Source: Theocolax elegans
Lineage: Eukaryota > Arthropoda > Insecta > Hymenoptera > Cerocephalidae
DNA: 64,000 nt
Direction of reading: 5' to 3'
Assembly: GCA_026168455.1 (NCBI GenBank)
Contig: CM047426.1
Coordinates: 40,595,313-40,659,312, forward strand
The notes under the pieces are model-generated. The model searched no databases. It was given only the letters and a program-made list of their open reading frames with translations, and had not been told where the DNA came from. Shown here one piece after another: positions 25,691-39,111 of the stretch. A program made the translations under genes and the position numbers. Position 1 is the first letter of the stretch. Each line of letters opens with the position of its first letter.

Positions 25691-26390
25691 TGTCACCGCA
25701 TCAATCCGCAGTATTTCCTGCCCCGGAGCCCTCGTCAACAAGCTTCACAGTTAGTCGGTTTCACTTGTCGGCGTTGGTGCCTAAAGTTTCCCCGATGCGT
25801 TCAATAAGTGAAACTCTCATGAGAGCCCCTATGGCATCGATTAACCCCGATGAGAGGCCACTAGTTAGTGTACTGAAGCTCCTTTCTACAGCCCGCCGTC
25901 TCCATTCGACGGTTAGCCTAGAGCCGTAAACCTCGGTAGGGATGCGGCGGTGTTTAGCTCCCCGCCGTCTTCCGCTTTCGAACATAAGCGGCATCCGGGT
26001 CAACCATGCTTTACCCGTCAAGCCTGCTTGCAACCACATACCACGCAGAGTACAACCCACCTGGGCCACGTCAACGTTTCACTTTCGACACAGAGGTACG
26101 TCAACGTGGGACTCGTACCCAGTCCCCGCGTACCAGAGTAAAGTCATCCTGGTCCAACTTTCGACATGCCGAATCATGCCTCCCTATTACTCCCCGGATC
26201 CCCGGGGAGGTTTTGCGGTAGGTGGCCTAACGTTCGATAAGAATGCAATTTGTAGGAGAAATTCCTCTGCATTCTGTGATGTGTCTGAACCCTCTGTTCT
26301 CATCGTTCACACGAGGCCGTTCAAAGTCGAGGATTCTGACGATTCCCTTCATCGGGTTCAAACAGGCGATCCCGGCTTTGGGGATGCCTT
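25690..26390 (-). mobile_element. Probable 3' untranslated region of an R1-clade element
   Basis: This GC-rich stretch lies immediately downstream, on the minus strand, of the R1-type C-terminal coding fragment. It has no recognisable protein in either strand despite several open frames. No poly(A) tail or target duplication is visible, so the outer boundary near 25690 is a guess based on the change in base composition. Confidence 0.4.
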
Positions 26391-26900
26391 TCAAGCTCGA
26401 TGTACGGACTGGAGATCCTGGTGAGACAGTCTAACCAGCTTCACAGTACACGGCTTCACACTGGATTGCCAGGGAAGTGGCCTCTTTCTAGAAACATTCG
26501 ACCTTTCCCTTTCATTCCAACTTGGTGTTGGTGGAGTAACGTCGCAGTCATCGCTGTCACCGTCCTCGGAGTTCCGATCTGAGGGGAGAACGAATTCTCG
26601 GGCGAATTTAGTAAACGCCCGATAGATCTCTATGCGGTCAACCAACACCGAAGGATCACATGGCCACGTGTGGCCATACTTGTGCCCCGCATCGATGAGT
26701 GGTTGTCTGCTCTTGGCTACACGGGGACAGTCAAAGAGTATATGGTCAGAAGTTTGCTCGAGCCCACAGTTACATCTCGGGTCTTCGCTTCTCCCGAAAC
26801 GGAGCAGATAAGACTTAAAAGTCCCGTGTCCCGTGAGGAACTGCGATGTGTAGTGGTTCGACCACTCGGTTGACGCCGCCACGCGCGCGCTCTCTTCTGC
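26391..26900 (-). pseudogene. C-terminal fragment of an R1-clade retrotransposon ORF2
   Basis: On the minus strand the reading ends at 26391. It contains HYTSQFLTGHGTFKSYL followed by a Cys-rich knuckle (CNCG...SDHILFDCPRV), the arrangement found at the C-terminus of R1-clade ORF2 proteins after the reverse transcriptase. Everything upstream (endonuclease and RT) is missing. The coding similarity stops next to a GT/CT microsatellite (26900-26945), through which the open frame continues meaninglessly to 27014. It is therefore a 5'-truncated copy. It is not a copy of the larger R1-like element at 57172-59797, because the residues around the shared LTGHG motif differ. It cannot act on its own. 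Confidence 0.8.
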
Positions 26901-26950
26901 GTGTGTGTGTGTCTCTCTCTCTCTCTCTCTCTCTCCCTCTCTCTGTGTAT
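26900..26950. repeat. (GT)n(CT)n microsatellite
   Basis: GTGTGTGTGTGT followed by a CTCTCT run and CCCTCTCTCTGTGTATGTG. It forms the 5' junction of the minus-strand R1 fragment. Confidence 0.95.
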
Positions 26951-27719
26951 GTGTATATATACTCAAACGTGGATGCCCGGTAAATCGATATTTTGTTGCC
27001 CGTATATCCCTCAATTATATATGTTCCTCGACATTTGATACACAAGGAATATATACTTTTGTCGAGAAAACGTCGTTCCTTCGTGATGTATGTATAAAAA
27101 TAGAGAGCTCAAGCATTTTCGGTACATCGATATTCGTACGTCTTACAATTCTATACGCGTTTTAATTATTATCACATTACGAGGCGAATCGGTCGTTTTA
27201 GTCATTGTCATTTTGAATTATATAGGAATGTTACCGGAACGAGTACTTGTGGGCATATTGTGAGAAATGAAGAAATGATCCATTTGTTGCTATTATAGAT
27301 ATTTATATTGACTTGTAATAAAATTGTATTTCTTCGATATGTTATTAACTCTTAGTTTTCAGCTATTAACATTTTATCATAAATATAGAAATGTTAAAGA
27401 AATTGTACGTTTCTAACATATTAAATTAATTCTTACTATATATACTGTGAAGCACACCTGCAGATAGAGGCAGAAATGTCTACGAATTGTTGAGTACTGG
27501 CCAGGAAAGGCCACGACCTTCTAGGATACGTTTTCTAATATAAGAATATGAAAAAAAACCAAAGTTTTAAACCCTAACGCTTCTTTTTACCAAAATTATG
27601 CGCTAACAATTCTTCAAACAATACTTTTTCCACTTTAGTTACTTATAACTAATCACATATAGCTATTATAGATTTAGGTTTTCAGGAGATGTCGGAAAAT
27701 TTAAAAAAAAAGCCGATCG
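26951..27719. other. AT-rich intergenic region
   Basis: I recognise no gene, RNA or repeat here. The open frames are short and of low complexity. Confidence 0.5.
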
Positions 27720-27819
27720 NNNNNNNNNNNNNNNNNNNNNNNNNNNNNNNNNNNNNNNNNNNNNNNNNNNNNNNNNNNNNNNNNNNNNNNNNNNNNNNNN
27801 NNNNNNNNNNNNNNNNNNN
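27720..27819. other. Assembly gap (100 N)
   Basis: Exactly 100 undetermined bases, a common placeholder length for a gap of unknown size. It lies about 460 bases before the start of the 57-bp array. Confidence 1.
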
Positions 27820-28282
27820 AAAATATACCCTTGTTATAATAAACAAATTTATAAATAAATTAAATAACATAAATAAATAAATTAACAAAAAATTTTCTTT
27901 TGCAAAAATAGAAACCTTACCCTTAATTAACAAACTACACCAAAGCACACCATCATAGTCTGGATAGAAACCGAGATATGAATTTGTTAATTAACAAAAT
28001 CGATCGCACAACGAAAACACCTATATAGTTTCGGATCGCACGTTCAATGGATAATTCAAAATCGAAGAGAAATTATAGCCAAATAAAAGAGCAAAAATAT
28101 AAATAATTTGACAATTATTGTTAATAAAAAATTTCAAAAATCTCATTTATCAAAATTAACAATCAGCAACCCTAATTGCAAAATTACAGTTACTCTGTTT
28201 CTACAAATTCGAAAATATTTTCTAAAAATACGTACAATTTTGCAACTACTGAAAAATGAATTGTTATAATAGTAAAATTAAC
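27820..28282. other. AT-rich spacer between gap and 57-bp array
   Basis: Low-complexity AT-rich sequence with no recognisable gene. Confidence 0.5.
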
Positions 28283-31089
28283 GCTCTATCCGCTTTTTCT
28301 TTCAGATTCCTTTATTATCATTTCATTCGTCGTTTGAGCTCTATCCGCTCTTTATCTTTCAGCTTCCTTTATTTTCATTACATATGTTCTTTCTGCTCTA
28401 TACGCTCTTTTTCTTTCAGCTTCCTATATTTTCATTTCATTCGTCATTTCTGCTGTATGTGCTCTTTTTCTTTCAGCTTCTTTTATTTTCATTTCGTACG
28501 TCGTTTCTATTCTATACGCTCTTTTTCTATCATCTTCGTTTATTTTCATTTCATTCGTCATTTCTGCTCTATCCGCTCTTTTTCTTTCAGCTTCCTATAT
28601 TTTCATTTCATTCGTCGTTTGAGCTCTATCCGCTCTTTATCTTTCAGCTTCCTTTATTTTCATTACATATGTTCTTTCTGCTCTATACGCTCTTTTTCTT
28701 TCAGCTTCCTATATTTCATTTCATTCGTCATTTCTGCTGTATGTGCCTCTTTTTCTTTCAGCTTCTTTTATTTTCATGTCGTACGTCGTTTCTATTCTAT
28801 ACGCTCTTTTTCTATCATCTTCGTTTATTTCATTTCATTCGTCATTTCTGCTCTATCCGCTCTTTTTCTTTCAGCTTCCTTTATTTTCATTTCATTCGTC
28901 ATTTCAGCTCTATCCGCTCTTTTTCTTTCAGCTTCATTTATTTTCATTTCATTAGTCATTTCTGCTCTATGTGCATTTTTTCTTTCAGCTTCCTTTAATT
29001 TCATTTCAGACGTCATTTCAGCTCTATCCGCTCTTTTTCTTTCAGATTCCTTTATTATCATTTCATTCGTCAGATCTGCTCTTTTCATTCTCTTTCTTTC
29101 AGCTTCCTTTATTTTCATTTCGTGCGTCATTTCTGCTCTATGTGCTTTTTTTCTTTCAGCTTCCTTTATTTTCATTTCAATCGTCATTTTTGCTCTTTTC
29201 ATTCTTTTTCTTTCAGCTTCCTTTATTTTCATTTCATTCGTCATTTCTGCTCTTTTCATTCTTTTTCTTTCAGCTTCCTTTATTTTCATTTCAATCGTCA
29301 TTTTTGCTCTTTTCATTCTTTTTTTTTCAGCTTCTTTTATTTTCATTTCGTTCGTCGTTTCTATTCTATACGCTCTTTTTCTATCATCTTCGTTTATTTT
29401 CATTACATTCGTCATTTCAGCTCTATCCGCTCTTTTTCTTTCAGCTTCCGTAATTTTCATTTTATTCGTCATTTCTGCTCTTTTCATTCTTTTTCTTTTA
29501 GCTTCCTTTATTTTCATTTCGTGTGTCATTTCTGCTCTATGTGCTTTTCTTCTTTCAGCTTCCTTTATTTTCATTTCAATCGTCATTTTTGTTCTTTTCA
29601 TTCTTTTTCTTTCAGCTTCCTTTATTTTCATTTCGTTCGTCATTTCTGCTCTATCCGCTCTTTTTCTTTCAGCTTCCTTTATTTTCATTTCATTCGTCAT
29701 TTCAGCTCTATCCGATGTTTTTCTTTCAGCTTCCGTTATTTTCATTTCATTCGCCATTTCAGCTCTATCCGCTCTTTTTCTTTCAGCTTCCTTTACTTTC
29801 ATTTCATATGTCCTTCCTGCTCTATACGCTCTTTTTCTTGCAGCTTCCTTTATTTTCATTTCATTTGTCATTTCTGCGCTATGTGCTTTTTTTCTATCAG
29901 CTTCCTTTATTTTCATTTCATTCGTCATTTCAGCTCTATCCGCTATTTTTCTTTCAGGTTCCTTTATTTTCATTTCATTTGTCATGTCTGCTCTTTTTAT
30001 TCTTTTTCTTTCAGCTTTCTTTATTTTCATTTCGTGCGTCATTTCTGCTCTATGTGCTTTTTTTCTTTCAGCTTCCTTTATTTTCACTACATTCGTCATG
30101 TCATCTCTATCCGATATTTTTCTATCAGCTTCCTATATTTTCATTTCATTCGTCATTTCAGCTCTATCCGCTCTTTTTCATTCAGCTTCCTTTATTTTCA
30201 TCTCATTGGTCATTTCTGCTCTATGTGATTTTTTTCTTTCAGCTTCCTTTATTTTCATTTCATTTGTCATTTCTGCTTTTTACATTCGTTTTCTTTCAGT
30301 TTACTTTATTTTTATTTCGTTCGTCATTTCAGCTCTTTCCGGTCTTTTTCTTTCAGCTTCCGTTATTTTCATATCATTCGTCATTTCTGCTCTTTTCATT
30401 CTTTCTCTTTCAGCTTCCTTGATTTTCCTTTCATTCGTCATTTCAACTCTATCCGCTCTTTTTCTTTCAGCTTCCGTTATTTTCATTCCATTCGTCATTT
30501 CTGCTCTTTTCATTCTTTTTCTCTCAGCTTCCTTTATTTTCATTTCGTGCGTCATTTCTGCTCTATGTGCTTTTTTTCTTTCAGCTTCCTTTATTTTCAC
30601 TACATTCGTCATGTCATCTCTATCCGCTATTTTTCTTTCAGCTTCCTATATTTTCATTTCATTCGTCATTTCAGCTCTATCCGCTCTTTTTCATTCAGCT
30701 TCCTTTATTTTCATCTCGTTGGTCATTTCTGCTCTATGTGCTTTTTTTCTTTCAGCTTCCTTTATTTTCATCTCATTTGTCATTTCTGCTTTGTACATTC
30801 GTTTTCTTTCAGTTTACTTTATTTTTATTTCGTTCGTCATTTCAGCTCTTTCCGGTCTTTTTCTTTCAGCTTCCGTTATTTTCATATCATTCGTCATTTC
30901 TGCTCTTTTCATTCTTTTTCTTTCAGCTTCCTTGATTTTCATTTCATTCGTCATTTCAGCTCTATCCGCTCTTTTTCTTTCAGCTTCCGTTATTTTCATT
31001 CCATTCGTCATTTCTGCTCTTTCCATTCTTTTTCTTTCATCTTCCTTTATTTTCATTTCGTGTGTCATTTCTGCTCTATGTGCTTTTTT

Positions 31090-34000
31090 TTCTTTCAGCT
31101 TCCTATATTTTCATTTCAATCGTCATTTGAGCTCTATCCGCTCTTTATCTTTCAGCTTCCTTTATTTTCATTTCATATGTTCTTTCTGCTCTATACGCTC
31201 TTTTTCTTTCAGCTTCCTATATTTTCATTTCATTCGTCATTTCTGCTGTATGTGCTCTTTTTCTTTCAGCTTCTTTTATTTTCATTTCGTACGTCGTTTC
31301 TATTCTATACGCTCTTTTTCTATCATCTTCGTTTATTTTTATTTCGTTCGTCATTTCAGCTTTATCCGCTCTTTTTCTTTCAGCTTCCTTTATTTTCATT
31401 TCATTCGTCATTTCTGCTCTTTTCATTCTTTTTCTATCATCTTCGTTTATTTTCATTTCATTCGTCATTTCTGCTCTATCCGCTCTTTATCTTTCAGCTT
31501 CCTTTATTTTCATTTCATTCGTCATTTCAGCTCTATCCGCTCTTTTTCTTTCAGCTTCATTTATTTTCATTTCATTGGTCATTTCTGCTCTATGTGCTTT
31601 TTTTCTTTCAGCTTCCTTTAATTTCATTTCATACGTCATTTCAGCTCTATCCGCTCTTTTTCTTTCAGATTCCTTTATTATCATTTCATTCGTCAGTTCT
31701 GCTCTTTTCATTCTCTTTCTTTCAGCTTCCTTTATTTTCATTTCGTGCGTCATTTCTGCTCTATGTGCTTTTTTTCTTTCAGCTTTCTTTATTTTCATTT
31801 CAATCGTCATTTTTGCTCTTTTCATTCTTTTTCTATCAGCATCCTTTATTTTCATTTCATTCGTCATTTCTGCTCTTTTCATTCTTTTTCTTTCAGCTTC
31901 CTTTATTTTCATTTCAATCGTCATTTTTGCTCTTTTCATTCTTTTTCTTTCAGCTTCTTTTATTTTCATTTCGTTCGTCGTTTCTATTCTATACGCTCTT
32001 TTTCTATCATCTTCGTTTATTTTCATTACATTCGTCATTTCAGCGCTATCCGCTCTTTTTCTTCAGCTTCCGAAATTTTCATTTTATTCGTCATTTCTGC
32101 TCTTTTCATTCTTTTTCTTTTAGCTTCCTTTATTTTCATTTCGTGTGTCATTTCTGCTCTATGTGCTTTTCTTCTTTCAGCTTCCTTTATTTTCATTTCA
32201 ATCGTCATTTTTGTTCTTTTCATTCTTTTTCTTTCAGCTTCCTTTATTTTCATTTCGTTCGTCATTTCTGCTCTATCCGCTCTTTCTCTTTCAGCTTCCT
32301 TTATTTTCATTTAATTCGTCATTTCAGCTCTATCCGATGTTTTTCTTTCAGCTTCCGTTATTTTCATTTCATTCGCCATTTCAGCTCTATCCGCTCTTTT
32401 TCTTTCAGCTTCCTTTACTTTCATTTCATATGTCCTTTCTGCTCTATACGCTCTTTTTCTTGCAGCTTCCTTTATTTTCATTTCATTTGTCATTTCTGCG
32501 CTATGTGCTTTTTTTCTATCAGCTTCCTTTATTTTCATTTCATTCGTCATTTCAGCTCTATCCGCTATTTTTCTTTCAGCTTCCTTTATTTTCACTTCAT
32601 TCGTCATGTCATCTCTATCCGCTATTTTTCTTTCAGCTTCCTATATTTTCATTTCATTCGTCATTTCAGCTCTACCCGCTCTTTTTCATTCAGCTTCCTT
32701 TATTTTCATCTCATTGGTCATTTCTGCTCTATGTGCTTTTTTTCTTTCAGCTTCCTTTATTTTCATTTCATTTGTCATTTCTGCTTTTTACATTCATTTT
32801 CTTTCAGTTTACTTTATTTTTATTTCGTTCGTCATTTCAGTTCTTTCCGGTCTTTTTCTTTCAGCTTCCGTTATTTTCATATCATTCGCCATTTCTGCTC
32901 TATTCATTCTTTTTCTTTCAGCTTCCTTGATTTTCATTTCATTCGTCATTTCAGCTCTATCCGCTCTTTTTCTTTCAGCTTCCGTTATTTTCATTCCATT
33001 CGTCATTTCTGCTCTTTCCATTGTTTTCTTTCATCTTCCTTTATTTTCATTTCGTGTGTAATTTCTGCTCTATGTGATTTTTTTTCTTTCAGCTTCCTAT
33101 ATTTTCATTTCAATCGTCTTTTTTTGCTCTTTTCATTCTTTGTCTTTCACCTTCCTTTATTTTCATTGCGTTCGTCATTTCTGCTCTATCCGCTCTTTTT
33201 CTTTCAGCTTCCTTTATTTTCATTTCATTCGTCATTTCAGCTTTATCCGCTCTTTTTCTTTCAGCTTCCTTTATTTTCATTTCATATTTCTTTCTGCTCT
33301 ATACGCTCTTTTTCTTTCAGCTTCTTTGTATTCATTTCATTGGCCATTCTGCTATATGACCTTTGTTTCTTTCAGCTTCCTTTAATTTCATTTCATTCGT
33401 CATTTCAGCTCTATCCGCTCTTTTCTATCAGCTTCCTTTATTTCATTTCATTCGTCAGTTCTGCTCTTTTCATTCTTTTTCTTTCAGCTTCCTTTATTTT
33501 CATTTCGTTCGTCATTTATGCTCTATCCGCTCTTTTTCTTTCAGCTTCCGTTATTTTCATTTCATTCGGTCATTTCTGCTCTTTGGATTCTTTTCTTCAG
33601 CTTCCTTTATTTCATTTCGTGCGTCATTTCTGCTCTATGTGATTTTTTTCTTTCAGCTTCCTTTATTTTCATTTCAATCGTCATTTTTGCTCTTTTCATT
33701 CTTTTTCTTTCAGCTTCCTTTATTTTCATTTCGTGCGTCATTTCTGCTCTATGGTTTTTTTTTCTTTCAGCTTCCTTTATTTTCATTTCATTCGTCATTT
33801 CAGCTCTATCCGCTCTTTTTTTTCAGCTTCCGTTATTTTCATTTATTCGTCATTTATGCTCTTTTCATTCTTTATCTTCAGCTTCCTTTATTTTCATTTC
33901 GTGCGTATTTCTGCTCTATGTGCTTTTTTTCTTTCAGCTTCCTTATTTTCATTCAATCGTCATTTGAGCTCTATCCGCTCTTTATCTTTCAGCTTCCCTT

Positions 34001-36770
34001 TATTTTCATTTCATATGTTCTTTTCTGCTCTATCCGCTCTTTTTCTTTTCAGCTTCCTATATTTTCATTTCATTTCGTCATTTCTGCTGTATGTGCTCTT
34101 TTTCTTTCAGCTTCTTTATTTTTCATTTCGTACGTCGTTTCTATTCTATACGCTCCTTTTTTCTATCATCTTCGTTTATTTTATTTCGTTCGTCATTTCA
34201 GCTTATCCGCTCTTTCTTTCAGCTTCCTTTATTTTCAGTTCATTCGTCATTTCTGCTCTTTTCATGTCTTTTTTCTATCATCTTCGTTTATTTTTCATTT
34301 CATTCGTCATTTCTGCTCATATCCGCTCTTTATCTTTCAGCTTCCTTTATTTTTCATTCATTCGTCATTTCAGCTCTATCGCTCTTTTTCTTTCAGCTTC
34401 ATTTATTTTCATTTCATTGGTCATTTCTGCTCTATGTGCTTTTTTTTCTTTCAGCTTCCTTTTTAAGTTCATTTCATACGTCATTTTCAGCTCTATCCGC
34501 TCTTTTTCTTTCAGATTCCTTTATTATCATTTCATTCGTCAGTTCTGCTCTTTTCATTCTCTTTCTTTCAGCTTCCTTTATTTTCATTTCGTGCGTCATT
34601 TCTGCTCTATGTGCTTTTTTTCTTTCAGCTTTCTTTATTTTCATTTCAATCGTCATTTTTGCTCTTTTCATTCTTTTTCTATCAGCATCCTTTATTTTCA
34701 TTTCATTCGTCATTTCTGCTCTTTTCATTCTTTTTCTTTCAGCTTCCTTTATTTTCATTTCAATCGTCATTTTTGCTCTTTTCATTCTTTTTCTTTCAGC
34801 TTCTTTTATTTTCATTTCGTTCGTCGTTTCTATTCTATACGCTCTTTTTCTATCATCTTCGTTTATTTTCATTACATTCGTCATTTCAGCGCTATCCGCT
34901 CTTTTTCTTTCAGCTTCCGAAATTTTCATTTTATTCGTCATTTCTGCTCTTTTCATTCTTTTTCTTTTAGCTTCTTTTATTTTCATTTCGTGTGTCATTT
35001 CTGCTCTATGTGCTTTTCTTCTTTCAGCTTCCTTTATTTTCATTTCAATCGTCATTTTTGTTCTTTTCATTCTTTTTCTTTCAGCTTCCTTTATTTTCAT
35101 TTCGTTCGTCATTTCTGCTCTATCCGCTCTTTCTCTTTCAGCTCCTTTAATTTTCATTAATTCGTCATTTCAGCTCTATCCGATGTTTTTCTTTCAGCTT
35201 CCGTTATTTCATTTCATTCGCCATTTCAGCTCTATCCGCTCTTTTTCTTTCAGCTTCCTTTACTTTCATTTCATATGTCCTTTCTGCTCTATACGCTCTT
35301 TTTCTTACAGCTTCCTTTATTTTCATTTCATTTGTCATTTCTGCGCTATGTGCTTTTTTTCTATCAGCTTCCTTTATTTTCATTTCATTCGTCATTTCAG
35401 CTCTATCCGCTATTTTTTCTTTCAGCTTCCTTTATTTTCACTTTCATTCGTCATGTCATCTCTATCCGCTATTTTTCTTTCAGCTTCCTATATTTTCATT
35501 TCATTCGTCATTTCAGCTCTACCCGCTCTTTTTCATTCAGACTTCCTTTATTTTCATCTCATTGGTCATTTCTGCTCTATGTGCTTTTTTTCTTTCAGCT
35601 TCCTTTATTTTCATTTCATTTGTCATTTCTGCTTTTTACATTCATTTTCTTTCAGTTTACTTATTTTTATTTCGTTCGTCATTTCAGTTCTTTCCGGTCT
35701 TTTTCTTTCAGCTTCCGTTATTTTCATATCATCGCCATTCTGCTCTATTCATTCTTTTTCTTTCAGCTTCCTTGATTTTCATTTCATTCGTCATTTCAGC
35801 TCTATCCGCTCTTTTTCTTTCAGCTTCCGTTATTTTCATTCCATTCGTCATTTCTGCTCTTTCCATTGTTTTCTTTCATCTTCCTTTATTTCATTTCGTG
35901 TGTAATTTCTGCTCTATGTGATTTTTTTTTTCTTTCAGCTTCCTATATTTTCATTTCAATCGTCTTTTTTGCTCTTTTCATTCTTTGTCTTTCACCTTCC
36001 TTTATTTTCATTGCGTTCGTCATTTCTGCTCTATCCGCTCTTTTTCTTTCAGCTTCCTTTATTTTCATTTCATTCGTCATTTCAGCTTTATCCGCTCTTT
36101 TTCTTTCAGCTTCCTTTATTTTCATTTCATATGTTCTTTCTGCTCTATACGCTCTTTTTCTTTCAGCTTCTTTGTATTCATTTCATTGGCCATTCTGCTA
36201 TATGACCTTTTTTTCTTTCAGCTTCCTTTAATTTCATTTCATTCGTCATTTCAGCTCTATCCGCTCTTTTTCTATCAGCTTCCTTTATTTTCATTTCATT
36301 CGTCAGTTCTGCTCTTTTCATTCTTTTTCTTTCAGCTTCCTTTATTTTCATTTCGTTCGTCATTTATGCTCTATCCGCTCTTTTTCTTTCAGCTTCCGTT
36401 ATTTTCATTTCATTCGTCATTTCTGCTCTTTGGATTCTTTTTCTTTCAGCTTCCTTTATTTTCATTTCGTGCGTCATTTCTGCTCTATGTGATTTTTTTC
36501 TTTCAGCTTCCTTTATTTTCATTTCAATCGTCATTTTTGCTCTTTTCATTCTTTTTCTTTCAGCTTCCTTTATTTTCATTTCGTGCGTCATTTCTGCTCT
36601 ATGTGTTTTTTTTCTTTCAGCTTCCTTTATTTTCATTTCATTCGTCATTTCAGCTCTATCCGCTCTTTTTTTTTCAGCTTCCGTTATTTTCATTTATTCG
36701 TCATTTATGCTCTTTTCATTCTTTATCTTTCAGCTTCCTTTATTTTCATTTCGTGCGTATTTCTGCTCTA
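31090..36770. repeat. Large tandem duplication within the 57-bp array (period about 2.84 kb)
   Basis: Private variants recur at a constant offset. The GAGCTCTATCCGCTCTTTAT variant is at about 31129 and 33966. CATTGGCCATTCTGCTATAT is at about 33339 and 36184, and TTTCCATTGTTTTCTTTCAT at about 33015 and 35860. The offset is about 2,840 bp, or roughly 50 units. The block starting near 31090 was therefore copied as a whole to about 33930-36770. Parts of the same block also resemble 28330-30560. Confidence 0.8.
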
Positions 36771-39111
36771 TGTGCTTTTTTTCTTTCAGCTTCCTTTATT
36801 TTCATTTCAAACGTCATTTTTGCTCTTTTCATTCTTTTTCTTTCAGCTTCCTTTATTTTCATTTCGTTCGTCATATCTGCTCTATGTGCTTTTTTTCTTT
36901 CAGCTTCCTTTATTTTCATTTCGTGCGTCATTTCTGCTCTGTGTGCTTCTTTTCTTTCAGCTTCCTTTATTTTCATTTCATTCGTCATTTCTGCTCTTTT
37001 CATTCTTCTTAATACAGCTTCCTTTATTTTTATTTCGTGCGTCATTTCTGCTCTATGTGCTTTTTTTCTTTCAGCTTCCTTAATTTTTATTTCGTTCGTC
37101 ATTTCTGCTCTATCCGCTCTTTTCCTTTCAGCTCCCGTTATTTTCATTTCATTCGTCATTTCTGTTCTTTTCATTCTTTTTCTTTCAGCTTCCTTTATTT
37201 TCATTTCATTCGTTATGTCAGCTCTATCCGCTCTTTTTCTTTCAGCTTCCTATATTTTCATTTCATTCGTCATTTCAGCTCTATCCGCTCTTTTTCTTTC
37301 AGCTTCCGTTATTTTCATTACATTCGTCATTTCAGCTCTATCCGCTCTTTTTCTTTCAGCTTCCTTTATTTTCATTTCATATGTCCTTTCTGCTCTATAC
37401 GCTCTTTTTCTTACAGCTTCCTTTATTTTCATTTCATTGGACATTTCTGCTCTATGTGCTTTTTTTCTTTCAGCTTCCTTTATTTTCATTTCATTCGTCA
37501 TTTCAGCTCTATCCGCTCTTTTTCTTTCAGAATTCTTTATTTTCATTTCATTCGTCATTTCTGCTGTATGTGCCCTTTTTCTTTCAGCATCCTTTATTTT
37601 TATTTCGTTCGTCGTTTCTATTCTATCCGCTCTTTTTCTGAGAGCTTCCTTTATTTTCATTTCGTTCGTCATTTCTGCTCTTTTCATTCTTTTTCTTTCA
37701 GCTTCCTTTATTTTCATTTCATTCGTTATGTCAGCTCTATCCGCTCTTTTTCTTTCAGCTTCCTTTATTTTCATTTTATTCGTCAAGTCAGCTCTATCCG
37801 CTCTTTTTCTTTCAGCTTCCTTTATTTTTATTTCATTCGTCATTTCAGCTCTATCCGCTCTTTTTCTTTCAGCTTCCTTTATTTTCATTTCATATGTCCT
37901 TTCTGCTCTTTTCATTCTTTTTCTTCCAGCTTCCTTTATTTTCATTTCGTGCGTCATTTCTGCTCTATGTGCTTTTTTCTTTCAGCTTCCTTTATTTTCA
38001 TTTCATTCGTAATTTCTGCTCTATGTGCTTTTTTTCTTTCAGCTTCCTTTAATTTCATTTCAATCGTCATTTTTGCTCTTTTCATTCTTTTTCTTTCAGC
38101 TTCCTTTATTTTCATTTCGTTCGTCATTTTTATTTTATGTGCTTTTATCTTTCACCTTCCTTTATTTTCATTTAATTCGTCATTTGAGCTCTATCCGCTC
38201 TTTTTCTTTCAGCTTCATTTATTTTCATTCCATTCGTCATTTCTGCTGTATGTGCTCTTTTTCTTTCAGCTTCCTTTATTTTTATTTCGTTCGTCATTTC
38301 AGCTCTATCCGCTCCTTTTCTTTCAGCTTCCGTTATTTTTATTTCATTCGTCATTTCTGCTTTTTTGATTCTTTTTCTTTCAGCTTCCTTTATTTTCATT
38401 TCGTGCGTCATTTCTGCTCTATGTGCTTTTTTTCTTTCAGCTTCCTTTAATTTCATTTCATACGTCATTTCAGCTCTATCCGCTCTTTTTCTTTCAGATT
38501 CCTTTATTATCATTTCATTCGTCAGTTCTGCTCTTTTCATTCTCTTTCTTTCAGCTTCCTTTATTTTCATTTCGTGCGTCATTTCTGCTCTATCCGCTCT
38601 TTTTCTTTCAGCTTCCTTTACTTTTATTTCATTCGTCATTTTAGCTCTATTCGCTCATTTTCTTTCAGCTTCCTTTATTTTTATTTCATTCGTCATTTCT
38701 GCTGTATGTGCTCTTTTTCTTTCAGCTTCCTTTACTTTCATTTCCTTCGTCGTTTCTATTCTATCTGCTCTTTTTCTATCAGCTTCCTTTATTTTCATTT
38801 CTTTCGTCATTTCTGCTCTATCCGCTCTTTTTCTTTCAGCTTCCTTTATTTTCATTTCATTCGTTATTTCAGCTCTATCCGCTCTTTTTCTTTCAGCTTC
38901 CTTTATTTTCATTTCATTCGTCATTTCTGCTCTTTTCATTCTTTTTCTTTCAGCTTCCTTTATTTTCATTTCGTGCGTTATTTCTGCTCTATGTGCTTTT
39001 TTTCTTTCAGCTTTCTTTATTTTCATTTCATATGTCCTTTCTGCTCTATACGCTCTTTTTCTTTCAGCTTCCTTTATTTTCAGTTCATTGGTCATTTCTG
39101 CTCTACGTGAT

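Noticed and set aside
25942..26434. Plus-strand frames of up to 160 codons
   Set aside because: They oppose the R1-type coding fragment and its probable 3' UTR, with no recognisable domain.
28256..31621. Plus-strand open frame of 1,121 codons with Phe/Ser/Ile-rich, membrane-like translation
   Set aside because: It is the complementary reading of the 57-bp array; a period divisible by three keeps frames open without selection, and several overlapping plus frames are equally long.
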